Shown: positions 22,190 through 34,121 of the stretch, in pieces
How the letters are laid out: every line of letters starts with the position of its first letter
Position numbering within the stretch: position 1 is the first letter of the stretch
NCBI GenBank assembly: GCA_949752735.1
Contig: OX457036.1
Span: 8,272,192 to 8,336,191 of the forward strand
Direction of reading: 5' to 3'
Length of the DNA: 64,000 nucleotides
Source of the DNA: Lumbricus terrestris
Lineage: Eukaryota; Annelida; Clitellata; Crassiclitellata; Lumbricidae
The notes under the pieces: generated by a model
Database searches by the model: none
Told to the model about the DNA's origin: nothing
The model's input: only the letters and a program-made list of their open reading frames with translations
Position numbers and translations under genes: made by a program

Positions 22190-22748
22190 ACCGACATACA
22201 TACATACATACATACATACATACATACATACATACATACATACATACATACATACATACATACATACATACATACATACATACATACAACATACATACAT
22301 ACATACATACATACATGCATACATACATACATGCATACATACATATATGAATGCATGCATACATACGTACATATTTATATGCCTACATACAATGTCATAC
22401 ATACATACATACATACATACATACATACATACATACATACATACATACATACATACATACATACATACATACAACATACATACATACATACATACATACA
22501 TACATACATGCATACATACATACATGCATACATACATATATGAATGCATGCATACATACGTACATATTTATATGCCTACATACAATGTCATACATACATA
22601 CATACATACATACATACATACATACATACATACATACATACATACATACATACATACATACATACATACATACATACATACATACATACATACATACATA
22701 CATACATACATACATACATACATACATACATACATACATACATACATG
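22190..22748. repeat. (ATAC)n array with a ~190-bp internal duplication
   Basis: Mostly ATAC units. An interrupted stretch containing ATATATGAATGCATGCATAC, CGTACATATTTATATGCC and CAATGTCATAC occurs twice (~22340-22400 and ~22535-22595), about 192 bp apart. Open frames of HTYI and MYVC are artefacts. Confidence 0.95.
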
Positions 22749-23248
22749 TCTTATGGTGTGGGGTCAAGAAATATCAAAAATGTTTTGAAAAATATTAATG
22801 TCTTCCTTTGCCACCAGAGGACCAAAGTTTCGAAAAAATTGGAGTTTTTTGAGGAAACTGCAGATTTTTTATGAAATTTTTTTGTGTAAAATAATTAACC
22901 ACCAAGCAATACATCGTTGGAAAGAGCTCTTTAAACTGAGTACAATCATATCTTAATTTCAAGAATAGTCGCATATTTGTAGGAGATATTAACATTTTAA
23001 GATACCCCACGTTCGCGACATGTCGCAATGCCTGAAAATGGTAAAACAATAATAACTTTTTTACCCTTGGAGATATTTCAACTTGTAATATGTCATTCTA
23101 TTCAGTTAATGACAGTCTATCTGATGGTGCATTTAAACTTATAAGAAACTTCCATGAAGAATTTCGAACGTTCATGAAACCCTACAACTTTTTATTGCTA
23201 TTACATTCTAGATTTCTAATATTCGTGTTTTTCACTCCACCCTAACAT

Positions 23249-23658
23249 ATATACATACATACATACATACATACATACACACATACATACATACATACAT
23301 ACATACATACATACATACATACATACATGCATACATACATACATACATACATACATACATACATACATACATACATACATACATGCATACATACATACAA
23401 ACATGCAAACATACATGCAAACATGCATACATACATACATACATACATACATACGTACATACATACATACATACATACATACATACATACGTACATACAT
23501 ACATACATACATACATACATACATACATACATACATACATACATACATACATACATACATGCATACATACATACAAACATGCAAACATACATACAAACAT
23601 GCAAACATACATGCAAACATGCATACATACATACATACATACATACGTACATACATCA
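23249..23658. repeat. (ATAC)n array with GCAAACATAC variant blocks
   Basis: A block rich in CATACAAACATGCAAACATA repeats at ~23390-23425 and ~23570-23625, indicating internal duplication. Confidence 0.95.
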
Positions 23659-23739
23659 GCATGACTATCATGTATACATATATAGTAGTGTTAAAAATTA
23701 AAATGAATGCTTCCTCTCACCAGTCTGTCTCTAACTGGC

Positions 23740-23860
23740 TGTGTATGTGTGCGTGTGTGGGTGCATGTGTGTGTGTGCGTGTGAGTGTGTGTGGGGGGAG
23801 GGGCAGGATGGGTGCGTGCATGTGTGTATGGGTGTGCGTGTGTTTCTCTCTGCAATGCTT
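23740..23860. repeat. (GT)-rich tract
   Basis: Irregular GTGTGTGCGTG repeats. No coding evidence. Confidence 0.85.
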
Positions 23861-24382
23861 CGTTTGATTCCTCAGTTGATTGCAAATAATTCTTTTGTCA
23901 AGATCGAGGCAAAGACAAAAGACAGACATACAGACATACAGACAAACAGACAGACAGATAGATACAAAGCCAGCCTCCAATGGCTTTATTGTTATTAATT
24001 AAACCCGTCGTTCAGGATGAAACATTTAATTATCTTTGCTAGATCATCCGGATCTAAAAAGAAAAATTATGACATTATTGGACCGTCCTCTGAAAAGAAT
24101 CAGTCATCAGCAAATGCATTGTTTAATGCAAATGCATTGTTTAATGCAAAATCCATTGTTCTATATTCATGCATGCGAACGTCACAGCTGTATGGCGCAT
24201 TCAGTTTAATTTGCTTCGCGTTTCTGATCTCTTTAGTGCACATTTATGCGAAGGCATCATTATGCATTTAGCCTTTGTACGTAACAATATAGTTACAAGT
24301 GTATGCGTTTATGCAAATAAAACAGTGATAGGATATATTGAGAAGTAGAAAGAGATTGACAGACAGAATGTGAGAGATAACA

Positions 24383-24640
24383 TGAACGGACGGACGGACG
24401 GACGGACGGACGGATAGATAGATAGATAGATGGACGGACGGACGGACGGACGGACGGACGGACGGACGGACGGACGGACGGACGGACAGACAGATGGATG
24501 GATGGATAGATTGACAGATAGATAGACAGACACGACACACAGATAGACAGACAGAGAAAGGTAGACGGAGACGGAGACAGAGAGAGACAGACAGAGACAG
24601 AGATGGAGAGAGATACGCAATAAAATGATTATCGCTTACA
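24383..24640. repeat. (GGAC)n/(GATA)n/(GACA)n compound microsatellite
   Basis: Two pure GGAC runs separated by a GATA run, then GATG and GACAGA-type words. Frames reading RPSV are artefacts. Confidence 0.96.
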
Positions 24641-24697
24641 GCAGGGATCATGACACTGTGGAAACAGATAAGGCCTTTGCAGTTATGCATATATAAA

Positions 24698-25042
24698 CAG
24701 GGTGGGCCATAAAAAAGACCTCTCAGTTTGATGCCAATATCTTGGCCATAATTAAGAATTTCGAAACGAAAGTTTACATGCTTGAAGATAATTCATATAT
24801 ACACATGATGGCCAGATTTCATCCAAATATTTAAAACAGAACACTAAAAGTGATATAACTTTTAACTTTGATATAACTAAAAGTGATATAACTGTTGTCC
24901 TGTTTGCAACCTTTTGATGAAATCAAGCCATCATGGGTAAAAACGAGTTGTCTTTAAGCCTGCAAAATTTCATTCCGAAATTCTTACTCCTGGTCAAGAA
25001 ATTGGCAAAGAAACTGGAGGTGTCTTTTTATAGCCCACCCTG
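24698..25042. mobile_element. Tc1/mariner MITE, 345 bp
   Basis: CAGGGTGGGCCATAAAAAAG at the left and its inverse (TTTTTATAGCCCACCCTG) at the right. The right flank is TA; the left flank is AA, so one TA has probably mutated. The arms, with ACACATGATGGCCAGATTT, match the mariner-like element at 19452-20647. This is an internally deleted relative with no transposase. Confidence 0.8.
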
Positions 25043-25194
25043 TACATGCATGCATAATTATACATGCATCCCTGTACATGACGCAAATATGGATACACTT
25101 AGTCCTATACACACATACACACGAACAGTATTTGGAAAAACGCCGCTCGAAGGAATATAAATAGATATGCAATGATGGCAGAACTAATGAATGG

Positions 25195-25735
25195 GAAAAG
25201 GGTCTCTTCCTTTGTCACTCTTTGTGTCTCTCATTCTGTCTGTCTCTGTCTCATTCTTTGCCTCTCTCTCTGTCTCTCTGTCTCTGTCTCTGTCTGTCTC
25301 TCTCTCTCTCTCTCCTTCTCTCGCTTTCTCTCTCTCAATCTGTCTCTCTCGAGCTGTCTCTCTCTGTGGCCCTATCCTCGTCTCTAACTGCCTACGTCTC
25401 CGTTTCAATGACTTTCTCCCTGTCTCTGTCTGTCTGTCTGTCTTGTCTGTCTGTCTGTCTGTATGTATGTATGTATGTATGTATGTATGTATGTATTTAT
25501 GTATGTATGTATGTAGGCCTATGTATGTATGTATGTATGTATGTATGTATGTATGTATGTATGTATGTATGTATGTATGTATGCATGTATGTATGTATGT
25601 ATGTATGTATGTATGTATGTATGTATTGTATGCATGTATGTATGTATGTATGTATGTATGTATGTATGTATGTATGTATGTGTGTATGTATGTATGTATG
25701 TGTGTATGTATGTATGTATGTATGTATGTATGATT
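25195..25735. repeat. TC-rich tract running into (TATG)n array
   Basis: TCTGTCTC-type pyrimidine tract to ~25460, then (TATG)n with TGTG, CATG and TAGGCCTA variants to ~25735. Open frames on both strands are artefacts. Confidence 0.95.
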
Positions 25736-26089
25736 TACTGCGCAGTAAGCTGCCTCTTTCTGCCTCCCTATCTCCTCCTTCCTCGTGTATGTCTGTCTAT
25801 CTCTCTGTCTGCTGATCTTTATACCCGCTGATGCGTACGTGACATCACAAGCGTTCCAACGAATTGCGTCACTCGCATCACAATTACGATGAAGACAATA
25901 GATCGGGAGCAACATAATTATTATGACTGCAGAGCCACAACAATAGTTACTCTTGGCTCAGCGTTCGATTGTTTTCTTTAAGGCGTTGAACCGCAGCTAT
26001 CTCATAGTTATTTACTTTTTATTTATTCATAATATTATGTATAGTTATTTAATATTAATATGGCGATGGAGCGATGCTTATAGCAGGAT

Positions 26090-26290
26090 GGAGAGCGAAA
26101 GAGAGCGAACGTGTGCTGGAGAGCAGTATAGAGAAAGAGAGAGACAGAGACAGATAGACCGAAAGAGAGAGAGACACACACAGAGAGACACAGAGACAGA
26201 CAGCGGAAGACAAAGACAACGAGAGACAGACAGAGATAGAGAGACAGAGAATGACAGAAAGAAAGACAGCGAGACAGACAGAGACAGAGC
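26090..26290. repeat. GA-rich tract (AGAGACAGAC words)
   Basis: Irregular GAGACAGA repeats forming the left target context of the MITE at 26291-26576. Confidence 0.9.
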
Positions 26291-26576
26291 ATGGGCGTAG
26301 ACCTATAGAGAGGGGGCAGGGGGACGCCCCCACTGGAGGTGGGGGAACGGTCCATGCATTTGTACCTCCCCCCCCAATCGTTGAGCGTCACGACTAAAGA
26401 AAGGTCATCAACTTTTTTGACGGCGAAAATAGAAACTTTCGTCGAGATTTCGCCAGATGACAAAAAAATGGTCGTCAGAAATAAATTTTTCGGCGACACT
26501 CAGCCATTCGTCCATCAAAAAAAATCTCGCGTCTTTCCGTCCCCCCTCCAAGTCTCCGCCCAGGCCTCCGCCCATG
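26291..26576. mobile_element. MITE, CATGGGCGKAG ends, 8-bp TSD
   Basis: The left end is ATGGGCGTAGACCT; the right end, inverted, is CATGGGCGGAGGCCT. GACAGAGC flanks both sides (26283-26290 and 26577-26584). The target is GA-rich simple repeat, so the duplication alone is weak support, but the element is a clean break in that repeat. The left ~90 bp recurs inverted at 32976-33066. Confidence 0.72.
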
Positions 26577-26752
26577 GACAGAGCCAGACAGAGAGAAAGA
26601 GAACCAAACAGACAAATGGAGAAAGAGGGGAGAGCGACAGAGAGAGACAGAGAGAGACAGAGAGACAGAGAGAGAGAGACAAAGAGAGACAAAGAGAGAC
26701 AAAGAGAGACAAAGAGAGACAAAGAGAGACAAAGAGAGACAGGGAGAGCTCG
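26577..26752. repeat. GA-rich tract with tandem AGAGAGACAA units
   Basis: Continuation of the GA-rich tract beyond the MITE, ending in about seven 10-bp AGAGAGACAA units. Confidence 0.93.
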
Positions 26753-26994
26753 AGAATGAAGCTATCGGGAGCATTAATTATTACAAGAGAATTATTACAC
26801 ATGTAGGTTGCGTGACCATCTTCACTTCAACTAGATAATATCTTGAAATAATAATAAATATTTATTAGCATAAATCAGTTATTTTTGTAATCACAATTAT
26901 AGCCTACATTGATACATACAAGTTACATAACTTATAAGCTTTGTAAGGAGGGCATTATCAGACTTCATTTGTGCTGATTATCAGCGTATTTGCG

Positions 26995-27112
26995 TGTCAG
27001 AGTGCGTGCGTGTGTGTGCGTTCGTGTGTGTGTGTGTGTATGTGTGTGTGTGTGTGTGTGTGGGTGTGTGTGTGTGTGGGTGTGTGTGTGCGTGCGTGCG
27101 TGTGTGTGCTAT
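26995..27112. repeat. (GT)n with GTGCGT variants
   Basis: About 115 bp of GT dinucleotides with GC and GG interruptions. Confidence 0.95.
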
Positions 27113-27484
27113 AACCGAAGAGTCTTCATAAAAGCGATAAACATTTACCTAGAGTATAAATTTATGGATGAACAATAAATTTCTATAATATTATAGTCTA
27201 TGAGCTGCATTTTCCGAAGAAAAACTGCGTATTTTATGCCGATATGGGAAAACTATAAATATAATGAAGATGAACTGCAAATGCAATATTATACGATAAA
27301 CGACAGACTTTCGGAGGTTAAAACATCGTTTTTATAAAGACAAATTGCGCATATTTTGTTAAAGAGGTCCTCGCCCTGTATATATCTTTACCCTCGTCCA
27401 CCTTCTCCTCTCACTCCTCCACACACGCGCACACACATTGCTATATTGCATAGTTTTTGTGTATCCGATTCGTATATATATAAT

Positions 27485-28190
27485 ACTAGCTGATCTACCC
27501 GGCGTTGCCCGGGAAATTTCGATTTTTAGTTCCCAGCCACGCCTGACCCCGCTCCCACGCCGCCCTTCTCACCTCGTCTTACATCGGCCCCAACCCGGTC
27601 CCACTCTGGTCGCCTTCTTCCAACCCGGTCCAACCACTTTGAATGCCCAGCGTTGCCCGTGACATTTATGTTTTCGGTCCAACTCAGCTCACACTCGTTC
27701 ATGTTTACGCTATATATTCAGCATTTTTGCGAAACCGCGTGTCAAAAGATCTGACCTCATCGAAAAATGAGGTTAAAAATCTATTGGTTCGTTAAAAACC
27801 GATCGGCGAAAACTATTGCGTCTTAAACAGGCTAGTGATACATATACGGTGTAGATATTAATTAACGGCACAACGCGCTATAATTTTAAAAGGGCCGTGA
27901 CGTCATTGATCTACTGGTTTCAGTCATCAATATATCATTGATGGTTTCAATGTCTGTTGAAAATATGGTTGAAAGCAAATAAAATGGCGTCTTAAACACA
28001 GCGTTAGGATTGGATGGAAAATGAAATGTTTCAATCTCGGGAAACGGTAAGATTTTTGGATCGCGAAGCCCGATAGTGTTCCCCGGTGATGCTAAAAAGT
28101 ATTTTTGTAAATATTGAGAAAAATCGGTCGGGTGGATAAGAAGAAAATTGGTTCATTAATCTGTTACGACTTGTTTTTATAGGTATAGAT
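27485..28190 (+). repeat. Interspersed repeat with ACCCGGCGTTGCCCGGG motif
   Basis: Begins ACTAGCTGATCTACCCGGCG, then TTGCCCGGGAAATTTC, and ends near TTTTTATAGGTATAGATATA. Its left boundary is a TATATA tract. I recognise the CTAGCTGA...ACCCGG...GCCCGGG opening as recurrent in animal genomic repeats, but cannot assign the class. No open frame of note. Confidence 0.45.
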
Positions 28191-28472
28191 ATATATAAGT
28201 TTTCCAGCACAATTGTGTATACATCGCAATTCTTTGGCTATCTGCGAATACATGTAACGCGTCCCTGGAACCGTGCAAAATGTGATTGTTTGCATGTATG
28301 CTATGTATATACGTACGATTGTACATATTATACATAATATGCAATATATATAATTATATATTGATGTGTGTATATACAATTATATATTGATATATATATA
28401 TTGATATATTAATATATACAGTAGGCCAATCTTTTCATTAAGAGCTCTATTTTATTTATTTATTTTATTTCT

Positions 28473-28685
28473 CGCATTTGCTATAGCGCCCCTTCAATCT
28501 TACTACTCAGAGGCGCTCCCGACTATACAGAGCAGACATTGCATCAGAGTTTCACGCCGGAGCACGAAGCAAGTGATGAACTTGCTCAAGGTCTTTACGC
28601 TGCGAGTTGAGGTAGATTCGAACTTGGAACCCTCCTGCTCCAGCCTCCAAGGTACCGAACCCACCTCTACTCCAGCGCGCTCCAT
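28473..28685 (-). mobile_element. SINE family A, near-full minus copy
   Basis: Runs from TTTGCTATAGCGCCCC (tail) through AGAGGCGCTCCCGACTATAC and GTAGATTCGAACTTGG (B box) to a reversed head ending CTACTCCAGCGCGCTCC. Confidence 0.82.
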
Positions 28686-28689
28686 CTAT

Positions 28690-29160
28690 TGACGAAGGGC
28701 TAGAATATCTGCTATTTTAAATATATTTGAAGCAAACGGTGCGAGATGTAAAGCTAGCATGCAGCTTATAGAATATAATAATAGGCCTATTATAGCATGC
28801 CAGAGAATACGGGGCGTTAAGGTGGTAGATCCACGCCTCGCACGATGTGTAGGAAGGAACGTTATTAAAAAGACGCTCAAATGGCCACCGCTCAAATCGA
28901 ATCAACGCGATTTTTCGCTGCAGTGACTCGTCTGGCAAAATTGAACGTCAGCAGATTGACGACCGGAAATGACGTCACTGCATCCGTTTTCTAAAAGAAC
29001 AGGCAGTAAGATATTGCAGGTGTCTAACGTGAGTTCGTCGGCACCTCGGTGGGAGTGACTTGATGGAGAGTGGGGAAGATACAAGCCACATAGCTTTACC
29101 TCTGATTAATAACTTGGTCGACGGGCTGTCTACGCAACATTCAGCCAAGAGATTATCCCA
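28690..29160. other. Spacer, nothing recognised
   Basis: No supported gene. Contains the extended palindrome TAATAGGCCTATTA near 28780. Confidence 0.5.
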
Positions 29161-29162
29161 GA

Positions 29163-29290
29163 TAATGATAATGGTAATGGTAATGGTAATGGTAATGATA
29201 ATGATAATGATAATGATAATGATAATGATTATGATAATAATAGTAATAGTAATAGTAATAGTAATAGTAATAGTAATGATAATAATGACA
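29163..29290. repeat. (GGTAAT/GATAAT/AGTAAT)n hexanucleotide repeat
   Basis: Three successive blocks of 6-bp units that differ at single positions. Confidence 0.93.
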
Positions 29291-29613
29291 ATTTCTATGG
29301 CACCGTAACACAGAACATGCCACTACAAGGGGCTTCTACAAACACAAGAACCCCAAACATTTTGCTGCATTAGCGCACTGCGAATGAGTTATGAAAAGAG
29401 GCGAAAAGTTTCGAAGTTCGGTTCAACGGTCAACATCCGTAGGATGCGTGGAATCAAAATTCAACGACAACAGAGGTCAACAGAGGTCAACAGATATTGT
29501 TTTGAACAGTTTCCCCCTCCCTGTTTAAATAATATATATTAGCATACGGAAAAGACGACCATGAACGCTTATTTCTGTTGCGGCTTCCTCTGATAAATTT
29601 ATAAAGCAAAGAC

Positions 29614-29640
29614 CACACTTAAAAGAGGTGTTTAATTATG
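29614..29640 (+). repeat. Dispersed motif E copy
   Basis: CACTTAAAAGAGGTGTTTAA then TTATG. Recurs at 33938, 34041 and 34755, and resembles the core of the ~90-bp array at 31185-32205. Confidence 0.55.
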
Positions 29641-31184
29641 TTGAACAATATTCTCACCGTTCGTTTGATATTATAATACAAAACTGTTTCGTTAATTTAT
29701 TTAACGATGTCGTTATCTCAACGGCTATTAATTATTCGTATAATTATGCGTTTATGCAAAGTTACACTTTATATCTCGGATGGATCCGATTTGACCAGGG
29801 CCCATGACAACAGAGGTCGTTAACCTGGACAGAACCTCTTTTCTTCTTCTTTGACTCATACTGCGAATATCACATTTTAATTCAAGAAGTGTGCAATAAT
29901 CGTCAACATTCCTAACCGACTCAGCGTATGTCTTGCTGCTCTTACAAAATAATTTATAGAACTGTTTGGCAACTCTATTTAAGGATGTCCGTATTTCAAA
30001 GATACTTCGGCAAGGTGTTTGAAGCATGCATACATCGAAGGTCTTTATCTTTCACTCATATAGAGCTATTATGACGTTTTGAAAGGTGTGTAAGCCTAAT
30101 TATGTTCAATCGTTGCCATGAACTGTTCGTCTACTCCACTGCAGAGACTTCAGACGTCTTTGAAACTCCGCCACTGGTTGCACTCTATACATAGGCGCAA
30201 CCACGTCCTAAAAGTTGGGGGGGACCAGGGAACAAAATAAATTTTTTAGTAGAAGTAATAATAGCGAGCGCGAAGCGCGCGAAACTGCGATTGGCGAAGG
30301 CATTTAGCCCCCAACGATTATGGGGTATGGGGGAGCGTCGTAAGCTCCCCATCGGGGTCTGGGGCGCAGCCCCAGAAACCGAAGCAATTTTGAGCGTTTG
30401 ATGCCAAACCGAGTGCATTTAGGTTCTAGTTTACCTGAAATTTTGCAACTATGATATCGGAATAAAAGTACCTAAACTATCTCGATCTGTGAAAGTCTAA
30501 ATCTAAATCAGTCAATCGATCTCTTAATGAGCCATATAGTAATTGACTGTATTGACATCAGACATTGCTTACAAAAAATGGCGCAACTTCTGGGGATGCA
30601 AAGCTTTGCCCTACCCTAAAGGCACGGAAGTCATGCAATAAATATCCATTGATTTTAATATAGGTCTACACATAAACTAAGACACAGTGGAACCAAAGAA
30701 TGAGAATCTTGAGTGCTCATTTCCGTCTAACCGGAAAAAGGTTAGAGATCTTTTTTGACTACTCTAGTATTATTAGAGAAAGCTATCTATCTTAGAAACG
30801 GTAAAATGGTGCCAAAATTATAGTCGTGCAACAAATATCCAAATTATACATTGATTCAAATGCACATATAAATGAGCACACAGCGAAACTAAGGAATGGG
30901 AAACATGTGCCCATTTCCATATCCTAACAGTGTAGACCATAGGTGAAGACTTGGTGCTGACTTTGGAGGACAAACGAACGGCCGAAGGATGATCGACGAG
31001 CAGGCGAGAGTTTGGGCAGGGAGATATGCTCCCAAACTTCGAAAAAATTCGATTTTCAGCACTACAATGGTAGCATTTCAGGTAGTCATAATTATTAACA
31101 AATTTCCTCGTCATTTTAGTGCTTACAGTCTTTGTTTATGACTTCAAAAGTGCCCTCCCCAATGTCGAAATGCTATGAATTGAT

Positions 31185-32205
31185 AATTGTTTAGTAAAGT
31201 TAAAAGAGGTTTGTAAGAGACATCTATAATTGGAATTCTCTGTTTAAAAAAATTATAGTTAACTTGTTTGATGATAACAGTTTAGTATAGTTAAAAGAGG
31301 TATGTAAGAGACATTTTCATTTGGAATTCTGTGTTAAAAAATAGTTAATTTGTTTGACGATAATAGCTTAGTAAAGTTAAAAGAGGTGTGTAAGAAACAT
31401 CTCCAATTGGAATCTCCAATCTGTTTAAAAATAATAGTTAACTTGTCTGATAATATAAGTTTAGTAAAATTAAAAGATGTGTGTAAGAGTCGTCTCCAAT
31501 TGGAATTCTCAGTTTAAAACAATATCAATAGTTAACTTGTCTGATGATATAAGTTTAGTAAAATTAAAAGATGTTTGTAAGAGACATCTCCAATTGAAAT
31601 TCTCAGTTTAAAACAATGATAATAGTTAACTTGTTTGATGATAATAGTTTAGTAAAGTTAAAAGAGGTGTGTAAGAGACATCTCCAATTGGAATTCTCAG
31701 TTTAAAACAATAATAATAGTTAACTTGTTTGATGATAATAGTTTAGTAAAATTAAAAGATGTGTGTAAGAGACATCTCCAATTCGAATTCTCTGTTTAAA
31801 ACAATAATAATAGTTAACTTGTTTGATGATGATAGTTGAGTAAAGTTAAAAGAGGTGTGTAAGAGACATCCAATTGGAATTCTCTGCTAAAAAATAATAG
31901 TTAATTTGTTTGATGATAATAGTTTAGTAAAGTTAAAAGAGGTGTGTAAGAGACATCTCCAATTGGAATTCTCTGTTTAAAAAATAACAGTTAACTCGTT
32001 TGATGATAATTGTTTAGTAAAGTTAAAAGAGGTGTGTAAGAGACATCCAATTGGAATTCTCTGCTAAAAAATAAAAGTTAATTTGTTTGATGATAATAGT
32101 TTAGTAAAGTTAAAAGAGGTGTGTAAGAGACATCTCCAATTGGAATTCTCTGTTTAAAAAAATAATAGTTAACTTGTTGATGATAATAGTTTAGTAATTA
32201 TATTA
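31185..32205. repeat. ~90-bp tandem array, about 11 copies
   Basis: Units contain GTTTAGTAAAGTTAAAAGAG, then GTGTGTAAGAGACATCTCC and AATTGGAATTCTCTGTTT. Starts fall near 31190, 31280, 31368, 31459, 31553, 31648, 31739, 31833, 31921, 32009 and 32098, with a partial unit at 32188. The array sits inside the TIR element. Confidence 0.95.
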
Positions 32206-32515
32206 CATTTAACTTGGGATTTTAAATCGTACGTTTTTATTACCTATTGTTAATCCGTTGTATAATAACGATGTTCTATGTCCCATTGTTCGTTTTCAAG
32301 AGGAGTAATAAACAAAATACTTACATACTAACTTACTTACTTTCCATATTATTCCCAATGTCCAACTGGAGGTTGATTCGAGCCTGAAGGAAACCTTTAG
32401 AGAATGTATCAGGAGCCCGATTATGACGTTGTGGCGTTATTTATTATTATTAATCAGAGGTTTAACGACATCTTATAGCTACAAAAGCTGTTGACGTCTT
32501 TAAAGATTTTTAACA

Positions 32516-32770
32516 GTGCATTCCACTTTTTTTCTCCTCGCATTTTTTAAGTAGTAAGATTGATATATCATTCTTTGTACACGCAAGCAGCAAATGCTCA
32601 GTTGTTTCAAGCAATTGACATGTAGAACACAGGTCTGTTGTGCTTTTACCTAACACTTTCAGCCAAGTGTTATTAAGGACATGCCACATCCTAAGTCGGG
32701 TAATTTGAACTTCTCTTTTCCTGATGGAGTCCATTAAGTTTATATCAGTTGTGACGTTGGGTGTTGGCAA
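32516..32770 (-). pseudogene. LINE RNase H-tail-like fragment
   Basis: The minus-strand frame REVQITRLRMWHVLNNTWLK, then LCSTCQLLETTEHLLLAC, resembles the Cys/His block (CxxC...ET.eHLLxxC) that follows the RNase H domain of some non-LTR retrotransposons. It is short, with no RT domain attached. Confidence 0.6.
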
Positions 32771-32975
32771 TGTTTTTAAAATAACTGGTAATACGTTAAA
32801 AGAGGTATCTTATCTACACAGTATAATGTTCGCAAACTATTCAACGTGGGACTAAATAACCATTGGTTAGAGCCTGGATTGCCCGGGAAATAATATCATT
32901 AGAAATATGAACTTCATCTGCTAAAGTTTTCTTTCTCTAGAACTCTTCTGACGTGTGTGTACATGCCCTAACGAT

Positions 32976-33066
32976 TAAACATTGGGGGGGGACAAATGCA
33001 TGGGCCGTCCCCCCAACGCCTCCATTGGGGGGCGTCTCCCTGCCCCCCCTAGGTCTCCGCCCGTGG
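32976..33066. mobile_element. Partial MITE (26291-26576 family), inverted
   Basis: ACAAATGCATGGGCCGTCC, GGGGGGCGTCTCCCTGCCCC and TAGGTCTCCGCCCGTGG match the left ~90 bp of the 26291-26576 element in reverse. Confidence 0.65.
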
Positions 33067-33844
33067 TTTCACGTGCTGTCTGTGTGAGACGCCAACACTG
33101 TCGAGTTAAGATATTGGCCTACAGGCAGGATTAAAACACTCTTGATTCAGCCTTAATGCTGAGAAGCTACGTTCTCAATATGCCAGTCTATATTGAAATG
33201 GCTATTAGCAGTAGTCGGTTGCAAAAGTTCCAAGCCTCTCGTCGAAAGTTGGAGGGACCATTCGTCGAAAGTTGGGGAGGGGATCATTCGCCGAAATTTG
33301 GGGGGACCGTCCCAAGTCTCCAAAAAGTTGGGGGGGGACGCGTCCCGTGGGTCCCATAGGGTGGTTGCGCCTATGACTCTATACCAGTGCTGGTCCCAAG
33401 ACTGGATAAAGAAGGAGGGCGACGCTGATGGTCTTTGTTACCACACAATGTCGTTAAACTGCGAATAAACACACGTCTTTGAAATGTTGAATGCTATTAT
33501 ACGGTTCATCTGTCGCTAGACTATAGTTGCTGCGAATATTCCCAGATGGAATAATTTACCGGATTAAAATCTGGACTATTGGCAGCAAAGATCCATATTG
33601 TTTTTTGCGTTTTGTGGCATTTATAGAGTGTATACTTTATTTGCACACTTTGTTTAAGAGTTATAGAAGTCTTAACCTGGACTCTTATTAATATTTCTTT
33701 TGCGATTGGCCGATCTTGGTTGAGTTAAAAGAAATAGCTTCCAAAAACAGAGGAGCGCACACGTATACCTGCGACTTTAATTAACGATACGCTTGCCTGT
33801 TACAAGTTTAATGATAATTATTGCCATATCAGAGATGATTAGTG

Positions 33845-33957
33845 TCGCCCTCCTCCTTTATCTAGGCTTGGGACTGGCACTGGCAGAATGCGACAGAACG
33901 GCTGCCCTTCTGCTTTTTCTTATGGAATTAATTCCATACTTAAAACAGGTGTGTAAG
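33845..33957 (+). repeat. Dispersed repeats D and E adjacent
   Basis: GTCGCCCTCCTCCTTTATC, GGCTTGGGACTGGCACTGGC (D), then ACTTAAAACAGGTGTGTAAG (E). Only here do D and E lie together, hinting that they may be parts of one larger repeat. Confidence 0.55.
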
Positions 33958-34121
33958 GAGGCAAATCGCTGTGAACGTTCATTTAGATATTATTACACTA
34001 CCTGCAGAGCATCTGGCTACTTTTATTTGGATACAGTTTAACTTAAAACAGGTGTTTAATTATATTAAGCAATGAACAATAATATTTTTTTGTCTTCTGA
34101 CCATCTTGACCATACTCATTG

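Larger units (their letters stand above)
30190..33375. mobile_element. 3,186-bp TIR element with perfect 8-bp TSD
   Basis: Left end CATAGGCGCAACCACG; right end GTGGTTGCGCCTATG (15-bp inverted termini). ACTCTATA flanks both sides (30182-30189 and 33376-33383). The 147-bp element at 48494-48640 has the same ends and internal AAAAGTTGGGGGGAC words. The left part carries GCGAGCGCGAAGCGCGCGAA and self-complementary GGGGTCTGGGGCGCAGCCCC stretches. Inside lie an ~90-bp tandem array, an RNase-H-tail-like LINE fragment (32516-32770) and a piece of another MITE (32976-33066). No transposase is recognisable. Confidence 0.88.

Noticed and set aside
22190..23658. CRISPR-like array
   Set aside because: Repeats are plain tetranucleotides without unique spacers; the genome is eukaryotic.
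30160..30175. CTCCGCCACTG as a further hAT-like right end (also TTCGCCACTG at ~17112 and CAGTGGCGGACC at 47639)
   Set aside because: No matching opposite terminus or 8-bp duplication found within the window.
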